A stretch of DNA of 42,465 nucleotides from Pyxidicoccus fallax (GTDB taxonomy: Bacteria; Myxococcota; Myxococcia; Myxococcales; Myxococcaceae), in contig NZ_JABBJJ010000075.1 of assembly GCF_012933655.1 (NCBI RefSeq), positions 1 through 42,465 of the forward strand, given 5' to 3'. Positions within the stretch are counted from its first letter, which is position 1. Each line of letters begins with the position of its first letter. The translations under genes and the position numbers were made by a program. Positions 7,249 to 16,106 of the stretch are shown here, one piece after another. Below the pieces are notes generated by a model that saw only the letters and a list, made by a program, of their open reading frames with translations, was not told the origin of the DNA and made no database searches.

Positions 7249-10140
7249 CTACGCCTTCTCTCCGAGCACCTTCTTCGCCGCGCGGGACAGCGTCTTGTCC
7301 CCGGCCACGGCGGGAATCGCCATCAGCGCCGAGGCCACCTGCTTCCCGGCGCCGTGCAGGTTCTCCGCCGCGAGCTTGAGGTACACGCCGCAGCGGTCGA
7401 TGAACTCGGGATGCTCGCGCGAGGCCTCCACCCGCGCGAGCAGCACCTCCGTCAGCGCGTCAGCGGGGAATCGCTCGAACAGGTTGCGCAGCGCCTGACG
7501 CTCCACGGCTTCTGGCCGCACCTCCGCGAGCCGCACGGTGGGGTGCAGCATCGCGAGGCCGAAGGTGCGCAGCGACTCGGAGACGACGCCGGGCTTCCAG
7601 CCGTCCACGAAGGCCGCCAGCAGCGTCTCCGCGCCGCGCACGTCGCCCAGCACGCCCAGCGCGTACGTGGCCGTCTTCGCCTCCTCGTCGTCTCCGCCTC
7701 GCGCCTCCACGCTTCCCACGAAGCGCTCCAGCACCTCCGAGTCCCCCAGCCACGCCAGCGCCATGGCCGCGCGGTTTCGCACGTCGCGCGACGGGTCCCC
7801 GTACAGCACCTGCCGCAGCACCGGCCACGCCACCGTCAGCCCCAGCGCTTCCAGTTGGTCCACAGCGCCCCGGCGCGCCTCCTTCGTCGACTCCGTCAGC
7901 GCGCGCTGTGCGTGCGGGTGGATGCGCTCCTTGCGCGTCTTCAAGAGCGCCGCCACGGCCTGGGGACCGGACTCGCGCGCTCGTACGTCCTCCAGCACCT
8001 CGCGCGCGTACAGTCGCAGGCCCGCGTCGTGGCCCTTGCGCGTCAGCGCGTCCAGCAACTGCCGCGCCTCCGGGCCGCCCAGCAGGCCCAGCACGCGAAT
8101 CGCGGTGCGGCGCACCATGCGGCTGTGGTGCTCGGCCAGCGCCCGCTTCGCCACGGCCAGGGCCTTCTCCCGCGAGCCCTCCGCCACCGCGCGCGCCACG
8201 AAGGTGCTCGCCGCGCCGTCGCTCCACGCCGGGTACAGCTCGCCCAGCAGCGCGTCCGGGTCCATGCTCGCGTAGTAGTGCGCCGCGTGCGCCGCCGCCT
8301 CGTACCGCGTCAGCTCGCCGCGCGCCCGCTTCAACAGGGCTTCTCCTGGAAGCAGCGGCACCTCGGGCTTGCGCACGTGGATGCTCGGGTGCGTGGGGAC
8401 GGGCCGCAGCGCGCCCGCGTCCACCTGCACCGCGCCCGCCAGCCGCACCAGCGCGATGCCCAGCACCTGGTACACCTTGATGAAGTCGTCCAGCCGCTCC
8501 GCCGCGTCGGGCCGCGCCGCCAGCGTTTCCAGCAGGGCCGCCGGCTTCTCCAGCCCCAGCTCCCGCAGCCGTGCCACCAGCGGCTCCATCGCTCGCGTGG
8601 ACACGGCGGGCAGCCCGTTGGCGAAGGCCTCCGCCAGCTCGTCCCGCACCTCCGCCAGCGCAATGGCCGCGCGCGATGCGCCCGCCGCCCGCGCCGACTC
8701 CGCCCACCCGCTCCGGGGCACCGCCACCGCCGCCGCCGGCCGAGCGCCTCCCCGCCGACGCGACGTCGTGGCCTCGTCGCCGGGCCTGCCCAGGCCGCGC
8801 AGCTCCAACCCCTCCGGCGTCTCCACCACCAGCGCCAGGGGGAACAGCGTGGGCAGCGCCGCCTCCAGCCCGATGTCTCCCATCACGCCCCGCAGCCTCG
8901 CGCCCTCCAGCGCCGCCGCCAGCGGCTCCTCCAGCTTCGCGTCCGCCGGCAGGAACAGGCCCCGGTCTCCGGAGTCCACCAACTGCGAGCGCTGGCCGCT
9001 CGCCAGCAGCGTCTCCACCCGCAGCGTCACCGGCAGCAGGTCCGGCGCGAAGACGTCCTTGCGGTGCTCCTGGAAGGCCGTCAGTGCCGCGCCCACGTCC
9101 GGCAGCGCCACGTCCAGCAGCCTGTGCAGCGCCGCGCCGTCCAGCGGCGGCTTCCGCGCCTCCGTCTCCAGGTCGAGCCGGTGCGGCGCGAAGCCCGGGT
9201 ACTGGCCGCCCTTCGCTCCCTCCAGGACGAGCCCCGCGTGGCTCTTCTTGGGCTCCACGCTCCGGAGGAACGCGGGAAGAATCTGCTTCTCCGCGTAGTG
9301 CTTCCCGGACGCCAGGTCCACGAAGCGACTCTCACGGATGAGGAAGTTGTCCGGTGTGGCGCGCGTGGTGAATGCGTACTCCACCAGCGTCAGCCCCTCC
9401 ACGGGCGCCCGGTCCTTCTTCGTCCAGGTCCGGCCAATCAGCTCCTCGACGTAGCGGTCCTCCAGCGCCTCACCGCCCAGGTGCTTCTCCACCTTGCGCA
9501 CCGTGAGCAGCATGTCCGCCACGAGGTCCGTGTACACGGGTGCCTCGAAGGTGCCCGTGCGCGCCACCGCGAGGTCCAGGAGTCCCGCCACCTCCACGGT
9601 GCGCGCCGCCAGCCGGCGCAGGCCGTTGGCCCGCAGCGCCTCGCCGAGCTGCCGCACCTGCTCCGGCCGCTCCGCGCCCATCGACACCACGCCGGACAGG
9701 CCCAGCTCGCGCACCAGCGTGGACACCTGCGCCACGCCCGCCTTCATCAGGTCCGTGCTCTCCGCCTTGCCCTTCTTGACGCTCTTCTTGCGCGCCCCGT
9801 CCGTGCCCCCCGAGGGCGCCGCGTCCGCGGTGACGAAGGCCTCCGGCGCGCGCGCCCAGGCCACCAGCAGCGCCGCCGCGTGCTTGCAGAAGGGCCGCGA
9901 GCGCGCCGCCATGCACGAGCATCGGCCCTTCACCTCGCGCCCGTCGCCGAAGACCAGCGACACCTTGTACGGCGAGGCCCCCGAGCCCGACGCGTCCGCG
10001 AACAGCCGGTTCTCGAACCGCGACAGGTGGGTGAGCTGCTTGCCGTCGAAGAGCTGCGCGCCCTTCGCCAGCTCCGAGCGGTCGCTGATGATTTCCGTCA
10101 GCGCCCCGAGTCCCCCCGTAATCCTTCGCACCTCAGCCAT
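7249..10140 (-). CDS. SWIM zinc-finger protein with C-terminal HEAT repeats (YehQ-like)
   Basis: A 963-residue protein ending a four-gene minus-strand operon. The SWIM zinc finger is near the N-terminus with ligands C74, C76, C85 and H87 (CSC...CKH). A Lys-rich linker follows (about 115-130), then a long mostly helical body. From about residue 630 there are repeated amphipathic helices of HEAT type (such as RRTAIRVLGLLGGPEARQLL, and RNRAAMALAWLG). SWIM domains bind DNA, RNA or proteins; HEAT arrays are protein scaffolds. Its ATG overlaps the end of the VWA gene by 8 nt, so the two are translated together. By gene order and domain it corresponds to E. coli YehQ, though the HEAT array makes it longer than I remember YehQ being. 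The molecular role is unknown. Confidence 0.88.
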   Translation of the reverse strand: MAEVRRITGGLGALTEIISDRSELAKGAQLFDGKQLTHLSRFENRLFADASGSGASPYKVSLVFGDGREVKGRCSCMAARSRPFCKHAAALLVAWARAPEAFVTADAAPSGGTDGARKKSVKKGKAESTDLMKAGVAQVSTLVRELGLSGVVSMGAERPEQVRQLGEALRANGLRRLAARTVEVAGLLDLAVARTGTFEAPVYTDLVADMLLTVRKVEKHLGGEALEDRYVEELIGRTWTKKDRAPVEGLTLVEYAFTTRATPDNFLIRESRFVDLASGKHYAEKQILPAFLRSVEPKKSHAGLVLEGAKGGQYPGFAPHRLDLETEARKPPLDGAALHRLLDVALPDVGAALTAFQEHRKDVFAPDLLPVTLRVETLLASGQRSQLVDSGDRGLFLPADAKLEEPLAAALEGARLRGVMGDIGLEAALPTLFPLALVVETPEGLELRGLGRPGDEATTSRRRGGARPAAAVAVPRSGWAESARAAGASRAAIALAEVRDELAEAFANGLPAVSTRAMEPLVARLRELGLEKPAALLETLAARPDAAERLDDFIKVYQVLGIALVRLAGAVQVDAGALRPVPTHPSIHVRKPEVPLLPGEALLKRARGELTRYEAAAHAAHYYASMDPDALLGELYPAWSDGAASTFVARAVAEGSREKALAVAKRALAEHHSRMVRRTAIRVLGLLGGPEARQLLDALTRKGHDAGLRLYAREVLEDVRARESGPQAVAALLKTRKERIHPHAQRALTESTKEARRGAVDQLEALGLTVAWPVLRQVLYGDPSRDVRNRAAMALAWLGDSEVLERFVGSVEARGGDDEEAKTATYALGVLGDVRGAETLLAAFVDGWKPGVVSESLRTFGLAMLHPTVRLAEVRPEAVERQALRNLFERFPADALTEVLLARVEASREHPEFIDRCGVYLKLAAENLHGAGKQVASALMAIPAVAGDKTLSRAAKKVLGEKA

Positions 10141-11344
10141 GGCGCGTCTCCTTGTCCGCCGCGAGCAGGGGCGCCAGGTCCTGGTTGCGCATCACCCGCT
10201 CCACCACGTCCACCAGCTTGCGAGGCGTGCACCCGAAGCATGGAATCCCCAGCGCGGTGAGCCGCTCCGCCATCGCGTGGTCGTACGAGGGCTTGCCCCC
10301 ATCCGACAGCGCCAGCAGGCACATCACCTTCGCCTTCGAGTCCACCAGCTGCCGGAGCCGTGACACCAGCTCCTCGGCGTTGCCGCCCTCGTACAGGTCG
10401 GTAATCAGGATGAAGAGCGTCTTCTCCGGCCGCCGGACGTGGTTCGCCTGCGCGTACGCCACCGCGCGGTTGATGTCCGTGCCGCCCCCGAGCTGCGCGG
10501 TGAAGAGCACCTCCACCGGGTCCGCCAGCATGGGCGTCATGTCCACCACTTCGGTGTCGAACAGGACGAGGCTCGTGCGCAGCACGTCCAGCGACGCGAA
10601 GATGGCCGCCATCACCGAGCTGTACACCACGCTCTCCGCCATGGAGCCGGACTGGTCCACCACCAGCGTCACGTCCCACTCGTGGTGCCGCCGCTGGTTG
10701 GGCCAGAAGTAGAAGCGCTCCGGCACCAGCCGCTTGCGCTCCGCGTCCCAGCCCTTCAGGTTCTGCCGAATCGTGCGCTTCCAGTCGATGTTGCGGGCAA
10801 TGGGCAGCGGGCTCGTCCTGTCTCTCTTCAGCGCGCCGAACACCGCCGTGCGGATGGGCGCCTCCAGCTTCTTCCGCAAGTCCTCCACGACCTCCCGGAC
10901 AATCTGCCGGGCGAGGTCCTTCGCCTGGTCCGGGATGAGCCCGCGCGCGCTGACCAGCGTCGTCACCAGCTCCACGTTCTTGTCGAGGAAGGGCAGCGTC
11001 TCCGGCTCGAAGAGCAGCTGCGTCAGCCCCTTCTTCTCGATGGCATCCTTCTGGACGAGCGCAATCACGTCGTCGCGGAAGAAGCCTCGCAGCGCGCTCA
11101 GCCACTTCGGGATGTAGGGCCGCGAGCCCGCCGTGCCCGCGCTCCGCTCGCCGTAGACGAAGGAGAGCGCGTCATCCAGCTCCTCCAGGTCGCCCTCGTC
11201 CACGCCCACCGAGGCGGCGGCGCCGCCCAGCGAGCGCAGTGACGGACACGCGCCCGTCTTCTCCACCGCGGGGCCCAACGCCAGCCGCCAGCGCAGCAGG
11301 GCATCCCGGTCCTTCTCCGACAGCGCCTTGGAGTCCACGCTCAT
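10133..11344 (-). CDS. VWA (MIDAS) domain protein, YehP-like
   Basis: A 403-residue protein with a helical N-terminal half and a C-terminal von Willebrand factor A domain. The complete metal-ion-dependent adhesion site is visible: DQSGS from D230, T289 in GGGTDI, and D316 in LITDLYEGG. No signal peptide or membrane helix is present, so it is intracellular, like the CoxE-type VWA partners of MoxR ATPases (such as ViaA with RavA). Those pairs are thought to remodel or insert metals into client proteins. Its ATG overlaps the DUF5682 stop by 4 nt, and its end overlaps the SWIM start by 8 nt. Gene order and domain match E. coli yehP. Confidence 0.92.
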   Translation of the reverse strand: MSVDSKALSEKDRDALLRWRLALGPAVEKTGACPSLRSLGGAAASVGVDEGDLEELDDALSFVYGERSAGTAGSRPYIPKWLSALRGFFRDDVIALVQKDAIEKKGLTQLLFEPETLPFLDKNVELVTTLVSARGLIPDQAKDLARQIVREVVEDLRKKLEAPIRTAVFGALKRDRTSPLPIARNIDWKRTIRQNLKGWDAERKRLVPERFYFWPNQRRHHEWDVTLVVDQSGSMAESVVYSSVMAAIFASLDVLRTSLVLFDTEVVDMTPMLADPVEVLFTAQLGGGTDINRAVAYAQANHVRRPEKTLFILITDLYEGGNAEELVSRLRQLVDSKAKVMCLLALSDGGKPSYDHAMAERLTALGIPCFGCTPRKLVDVVERVMRNQDLAPLLAADKETRHG

Positions 11345-13797
11345 AGCAGGTCGTCCAGGTCATCGAGCGCCTTGCCCAGCTCGGCGCTCATGCCCTCGAG
11401 TCGCTCCTTGTCTTTCTCTTCGAGCACGCCCTTCACCGCGTGCGCCCGCGCCCCGAGCTGCCGGACCGCCACCACGTTCTCCATGAGGTAGCGGCGCTCC
11501 GTGGGACCCAGCGCGCCCAGTGCTCTTCTCAATACCGGGAGGGTCTGACGGAAGCGCTCGGCGTCCACGCCGGAGAGGAAATCGTCCAGCGCCTTCACCA
11601 CCTCGCGGCTCTTCACCAGCACCAGCGCGTTCACCTGGAGGAAGCCCTCCAGGTACGCGGCGCCCGCCTCCGGCTCCACCGCCAATGACAGACGCCGCCC
11701 CACCTCCAGCGCCACGTCCGACTCGGACAGCTCCCGTGCGAGATAGAGCAGGCCCGTGGCCAGTCCCGACGTGGCCGGGTGCACCGCGTGGCTCTCCATC
11801 AGCGCGCGAGCCTCGGCCAGCCAGCCGGCCTTGTCCGCGCGGGGTTGCGCCAGCGCCACCTCGTGCAGCGTGCGCAGCGCCTCCAGCACCGCGCCCACCG
11901 CGTCCGGCGCGCAGGCGCTGGCCTCGCGGACCCGCAGCAGCGCGCGGCCGAAGGTCTTCTCGCACAGCACGGCCACCGCCTCGTCGCCCACCTCCGCGTG
12001 CGCGCGGGATGTGCCGTACGCCACCAGCCCGGACAGGGCTCGTGCCGCCGACGCCAGCGAGGGCAGGTCCGAGTCCGTCGCCGCGCGCGCGTCGCAGGCC
12101 CGCAGTGCCGAGGCCACCGTCTGGGGACAGCCGGTAATCACGGACTCCAGCAGCACGTCCGCCGCCGCGGCCGTGGTCTTCGCCGCGGACAGGCGCTCTT
12201 GGAGGACGCGCGTCGTCACCGCCTCCAGCGTGTCCCCGAGGACGATCTTCTCCACCAGCGCCACGTCCGTGGACGGTGTCCACTGCGCCTGCCAGGACTC
12301 GCGCACCCGGGTGAGCGCGGCGTAACCCCCGGCCTCCTGGGGTGCCGCTCCGCGCTGCTGTCCCGCGCCAGAGAGGGAGGCGTACGGAATCCCCGCCACC
12401 CGCAGCCGATGCAGGAAGACGGACGAGCCCACCTCCACGTCGTTGTTCAGCCGCAGGGAGAACGTCTCCGGGCTGTCCGAGCGCGGCAGGCGGCGCGCGT
12501 CCACCTCGCGCCAGAACTCCGCCTGCAGGGAGTTGCGCCCGATGCGACTGGCCACCCGGCCCACCTGGTGGCCGATGACGCTCTTCCACAGGAAGTCATC
12601 CACATGCGTGGCGTCTCCCCGGCACAGCGTGGCCACGGTGGCCTCGCGCAGCTCGTCCAGGCCCGGCGCGCTCTTCTCGCGCATGTCCGCCAGCGCTAGC
12701 GCCAGCCGGTAGGCTTCCAGCACGTCCGACAGCGACGCGGTGAACCCGCGCATCCGCAGGTGCCCCGCGAAGTCGATGAGCACCTCCAGCGTCGCGCGCC
12801 GGAAGTCGCCCTGGGCCTCGTGCGCCTTCTGGTAGAAGTGCGGCGCCCGGTTGCCCGCGCCATACCCGAGCTGCTCCGCGAGCCGGGGGAAGCTGTACGG
12901 AATCACCGTCACCGCGCAGGGCACGCCTTCTGGCAGCCTCGACTCCTGCGCCGCATCCACGTCGTTCGCGAGGAAGGCCGCCACGTGCGCCGCGCCCGCG
13001 ATGACGGCCACCTTCTCCGGCGGCACGCCCGATGCCACCACCTCCAGCACCCGGCGGGCCATGAAGGCCTCGCGCCAGCGGTGGTACTCGCGCCGGGGCC
13101 CGGCGTTCAGTACGTCCGCCCACGCGAGCAGCACCGGGCGGAAGTCCTCCGGCGTCCAGGCGGGCGCTTCGAAGAGCGCCTCCCAGAGTTCCTCGAAAGA
13201 GCGGTAGCCACGCTCGCGCGCGAAGCGCTCCGAGATGGGCTCCTCCCAGACATCGGACTCCTGTGCCTCGTCGTCAGGAGCGGGCTCGCCCGTAGCGGCA
13301 ACGGCCCCTGGTGCCTTGGCGGGCTTCCGCGACACATTGCCGGGAGCACGCTTGCCCGTGGCGGTACCGGTTCCCGGTGCCTTGGCGTTCCCGGAGGCGG
13401 ACTCGCCGGGCGTGACGCCGGACTCAGGTGCTTCCTCTTCTCCGTGCGCCTCCTCGCGGTCCACCTCGAGGCTGACGCCGACGGGGATGTCGATGAACTC
13501 CGCACGGGCCTTGGTCGCCTTCGCCCAGCGCAGCGCCGCGTACTCCGGCGAGTACTCCGCGAAGGGCCACAGCGCCGAGCCGGGCGTGCCGTCCGTGCGG
13601 TAGCCGAGGATGGCCACCGGCGGCTTCGTGCCCTCGTCACACAGCACGTCCACGAGGCCCGACGCGTCACACGGACCTTCCACCAGGACGACTTCGGGCC
13701 GGACGCGTTCCAGCCAGCGGACCAGCACCGCCGTGGTGCGCGGCGAGTGGTGGCGCACCGGGAACAGGTGCACCCGGGAGAGCAGGGCGAGGTCCAT
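11341..13797 (-). CDS. DUF5682 family protein, YehM-like
   Basis: An 818-residue protein whose start (HLFPVRHHSPRTTAVLVRWL, then VLVEGPCDASGL) is the signature of DUF5682, the family of E. coli YehM. The N-terminal part is reminiscent of the TraB/erythromycin-esterase-like fold (short HHSP and EGP motifs, and AVIAGAAHVAAFL near residue 265); that relation is my inference. Residues about 105-195 hold a low-complexity Ala/Gly/Pro/Glu linker containing a duplicated 22-residue unit. The start is the ATG at 13797, which shares one base with the MoxR stop (TGATG). The function is unknown; the gene is found with MoxR and VWA partners. Confidence 0.85.
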   Translation of the reverse strand: MDLALLSRVHLFPVRHHSPRTTAVLVRWLERVRPEVVLVEGPCDASGLVDVLCDEGTKPPVAILGYRTDGTPGSALWPFAEYSPEYAALRWAKATKARAEFIDIPVGVSLEVDREEAHGEEEAPESGVTPGESASGNAKAPGTGTATGKRAPGNVSRKPAKAPGAVAATGEPAPDDEAQESDVWEEPISERFARERGYRSFEELWEALFEAPAWTPEDFRPVLLAWADVLNAGPRREYHRWREAFMARRVLEVVASGVPPEKVAVIAGAAHVAAFLANDVDAAQESRLPEGVPCAVTVIPYSFPRLAEQLGYGAGNRAPHFYQKAHEAQGDFRRATLEVLIDFAGHLRMRGFTASLSDVLEAYRLALALADMREKSAPGLDELREATVATLCRGDATHVDDFLWKSVIGHQVGRVASRIGRNSLQAEFWREVDARRLPRSDSPETFSLRLNNDVEVGSSVFLHRLRVAGIPYASLSGAGQQRGAAPQEAGGYAALTRVRESWQAQWTPSTDVALVEKIVLGDTLEAVTTRVLQERLSAAKTTAAAADVLLESVITGCPQTVASALRACDARAATDSDLPSLASAARALSGLVAYGTSRAHAEVGDEAVAVLCEKTFGRALLRVREASACAPDAVGAVLEALRTLHEVALAQPRADKAGWLAEARALMESHAVHPATSGLATGLLYLARELSESDVALEVGRRLSLAVEPEAGAAYLEGFLQVNALVLVKSREVVKALDDFLSGVDAERFRQTLPVLRRALGALGPTERRYLMENVVAVRQLGARAHAVKGVLEEKDKERLEGMSAELGKALDDLDDLL
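13277..13440. repeat. imperfect 66-bp tandem duplication inside the DUF5682 gene
   Basis: Two units starting with GGAGC at 13277 and 13343 share most bases over about 50 positions, including CCCGT, GCGG and GGTGCCTTGGCG. A more degenerate third unit begins near 13393. The period of 66 bp equals 22 codons, so the repeat expands the protein linker in frame. This suggests a length-variable flexible hinge rather than a catalytic part. Confidence 0.65.
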
Positions 13798-14882
13798 CAG
13801 CCCCTCAGCAGCTTCTTGCTCGCGGTGTACAGCTCCTTCCACGGACCCGTGCGGCCCTTGGCCACCGTCTCCATGTACTCGCGCAGGGCCTTCACATCGT
13901 CTTCCTGCTCCTTCACCACCGCGCCCACCAGCGACGCGGCCAGCTCGTTCGGCGTCACCTTCCCGCCGCCGAACTGCTCCGCGAGGATGGAGCTGTTGAA
14001 CAGCACGCTGATGGCCTCCGCCGTGGACAGCACCGCCCCCGGCGTGCGCACCTTCGTCTTGCCGTCCTTCGTCACTCCCTTGCGCAGCTCCTGGAAGAGC
14101 GTCAGCAGCAGGCGCGACAGCTCCTCCGGCGGCGGCACGCCGACCTGATAGTCATTGCGCAGCTCCGCCTCGCGCTTCGTGACGATTTGAATCTCCTGCT
14201 CCAGGTCCTCCACCACCGGCACGGTGACGAAGTTGAAGCGGCGCTTGAGCGCGGCGCTCATCTCGTTGACGCCGCGGTCTCGCGTGTTCGCCGTGGCGAT
14301 GAGGTTGAAGCCCCGCTGCGCGCTCACCACCTCGCCCAGCTCGGGGATGGAGACCTGCTTCTCCGAGAGGATGGAGATGAGCGAGTCCTGAATCTCGGGT
14401 GACGTGCGCGTCACCTCCTCGAAGCGTGCGAACTTGCCCAGGCGCATGGCGCGCAGCACCGGAGAGGGGACGAGCGCCTCCGCCGACGGGCCCTGCGCGA
14501 GCAGCAGCGCGTAGTTCCACGAGTACTTCAGGTGGTCCTCGCTGGTGCCCGCCGTGCCCTGGACGATGAGGGCCGAGGTGCCGCTGATGGCGGCGGACAG
14601 GTGCTCGGACAGCCAGCTCTTCGCGGTGCCGGGCTCGCCCACCAGCATCAGCGCACGGTCCGAGGCCAGCGTGGCGATGCACACCTGGATGAGGCTCTTG
14701 TCGCCAACATACTTGGGTGTGATTGGCACGCCGCCCACGGGCTTGGGGCTGCCCAGGATGTACGTCTCCACCGCGCGCGGCGACAGCGCCCAACCCGGCG
14801 GGCGGGGTCGGTCATCGTGCGCGGCGAGGGCTTCGAGCTCGTTCCGATACTTCGCTTCGGCAGGCAGGCGGATGTCCGGCAT
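13797..14882 (-). CDS. MoxR-type AAA+ ATPase, YehL-like
   Basis: A 361-residue AAA+ ATPase. Walker A GEPGTAKS is at about residues 82-89; the Walker B position reads ARFEEV, with Glu-Glu instead of the usual Asp-Glu; sensor 1 is ATANTRDRG and the arginine-finger region is LKRRFNF. This pattern fits the MoxR clade, subgroup YehL. MoxR ATPases form hexamers that act with VWA proteins as chaperone-like remodelers. It is the first gene of the overlapping unit with DUF5682, VWA and SWIM. The start is uncertain: the ATG at 14882 is chosen, but a GTG at 14912 is in frame and would add 10 residues (its only purine-rich stretch abuts the codon directly). Confidence 0.9.
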   Translation of the reverse strand: MPDIRLPAEAKYRNELEALAAHDDRPRPPGWALSPRAVETYILGSPKPVGGVPITPKYVGDKSLIQVCIATLASDRALMLVGEPGTAKSWLSEHLSAAISGTSALIVQGTAGTSEDHLKYSWNYALLLAQGPSAEALVPSPVLRAMRLGKFARFEEVTRTSPEIQDSLISILSEKQVSIPELGEVVSAQRGFNLIATANTRDRGVNEMSAALKRRFNFVTVPVVEDLEQEIQIVTKREAELRNDYQVGVPPPEELSRLLLTLFQELRKGVTKDGKTKVRTPGAVLSTAEAISVLFNSSILAEQFGGGKVTPNELAASLVGAVVKEQEDDVKALREYMETVAKGRTGPWKELYTASKKLLRG

Positions 14883-14918
14883 GCGGGAAAAGCTATCCGC
14901 CAGGTCTGACACTCCCGC

Positions 14919-15989
14919 TCAGCCAACACCCCAGAGTCCGCGCGCCTCTTCGGCGATGAGGTCCGGGAACTCCTCGGGGAAGAAGAGCTTTGCTCCCGGT
15001 ACCCGCCGCACGCCTCGCGAAGCGCCGAACGTCCGGTCCAGATAGTCGGGGCTCTCCGGCGAGAAGATGGTGTCTCCCGTTCCCCAGAGGATGCGCGTCG
15101 GCGCGGTGCAACGCTTCAACGCGGGCTCGATGCCAGCCAGCGCATTGCGCTCCAGTGCAAGGGTATAGGCATTGACCTGCGCCCGGCCTCGCGGCGTGCT
15201 CACGAGGGGCGTGAGGTAGTAGTCCAACGCCTCGTCCGTGGGATTGTTGGAATGGGTATAGGTCATCCCGCCCAGCCCCTTCTCCGACCGCGCGAGGACC
15301 TTGTCCGCGAGCCAGGGCGCCAGCCACGTGTCCACGTACTTGTCGGCACGCGCCATCTCGATGACGGGCAGGATGGCGGGGGGCGGGCAGTCCTTCTCCG
15401 TATCGCAGTTCGTCAGCAGCAGCGTGCGGACGCGGTCCGGATGCCGGGTGACGAGGAGTTGCGCCACCGCGCCGCCGCTGTCGTTCGCGATGACGTCCAC
15501 GGACCGGATGGAGAGCTGGTCCAGCAGCGTCACGAGCATGGCGACCTGCGCGTCGGGGGCGCAGCTCTGGCCTTCGGCGACCTCGGTGTAGCCGAGGCCG
15601 AGGAAGTCGGGAGCGACACAGCGGCGGTGCGGGGACAGGCGCTCGATGGCGCCGCGCCACTGGAAGTTATTGAGCGGGAAGCCGTGCAGGAACAGCGCGG
15701 CGTCACCCGTGCCGCGCTCGACGTAGGCGATTCGCCCGAAGCGCGTCTGCGCATAGCGCCGCGAGGCGCGGAAGGCCGCGGCATCCAGCGTCTCTCTCTC
15801 GCCTGTCATCGGCGAGGCGACACCGCCTCGTGAGGCCTGGGCGCTGCATCCCGCGAGCACGCTCCCCGCGAGCGCACCGGCCGCCAGGGTGACGAACTCG
15901 CGGCGGTGCAGGCGCAGTACGGGGCCGTTCGCGGTGCGCTCCGGTGAGGGGGTCTCCGCCGCGTGGGGTGTGTCTCTCCTCGAGTTCAT
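14919..15989 (-). CDS. Tat-exported alpha/beta hydrolase lipoprotein (haloalkane dehalogenase/epoxide hydrolase-like)
   Basis: A 356-residue hydrolase. Near residue 30 it has a twin-arginine motif RREFVTLAAGA followed by the lipobox LAGC, so it is probably exported folded and lipid-anchored. The fold markers are ALFLHGFPLNNFQW (oxyanion), PDFLGLGYTE, and the nucleophile elbow NDSGG, where the Asp occupies the place of the haloalkane dehalogenase nucleophile (compare QDWGG). The segment where the catalytic His is expected reads GAKLFFPEEFPD, with no His. The start ATG at 15989 has AAGG about 9 nt upstream. It ends 36 nt before the MoxR gene on the same strand, so cotranscription is possible. 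An AraC regulator is divergent. The reaction is uncertain. Confidence 0.85.
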   Translation of the reverse strand: MNSRRDTPHAAETPSPERTANGPVLRLHRREFVTLAAGALAGSVLAGCSAQASRGGVASPMTGERETLDAAAFRASRRYAQTRFGRIAYVERGTGDAALFLHGFPLNNFQWRGAIERLSPHRRCVAPDFLGLGYTEVAEGQSCAPDAQVAMLVTLLDQLSIRSVDVIANDSGGAVAQLLVTRHPDRVRTLLLTNCDTEKDCPPPAILPVIEMARADKYVDTWLAPWLADKVLARSEKGLGGMTYTHSNNPTDEALDYYLTPLVSTPRGRAQVNAYTLALERNALAGIEPALKRCTAPTRILWGTGDTIFSPESPDYLDRTFGASRGVRRVPGAKLFFPEEFPDLIAEEARGLWGVG

Positions 15990-16106
15990 GACGTCTGCCT
16001 TCCGTCCCTGATGTGAGTGGCGGGTGCCACGCTGTGACGGCGGGCTTGTAGCGAGGCGGCTCGGGGCCCCACTTGGTGGAAATTGCGCTCCTGCTAGGCT
16101 GCCGGC

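Noticed and set aside
7096..10260. A plus-strand open frame of over 1000 codons
   Set aside because: It runs antisense to the SWIM gene, is dominated by Arg/His/Gln/Leu and has no domain; it is a high-GC mirror of the real gene.
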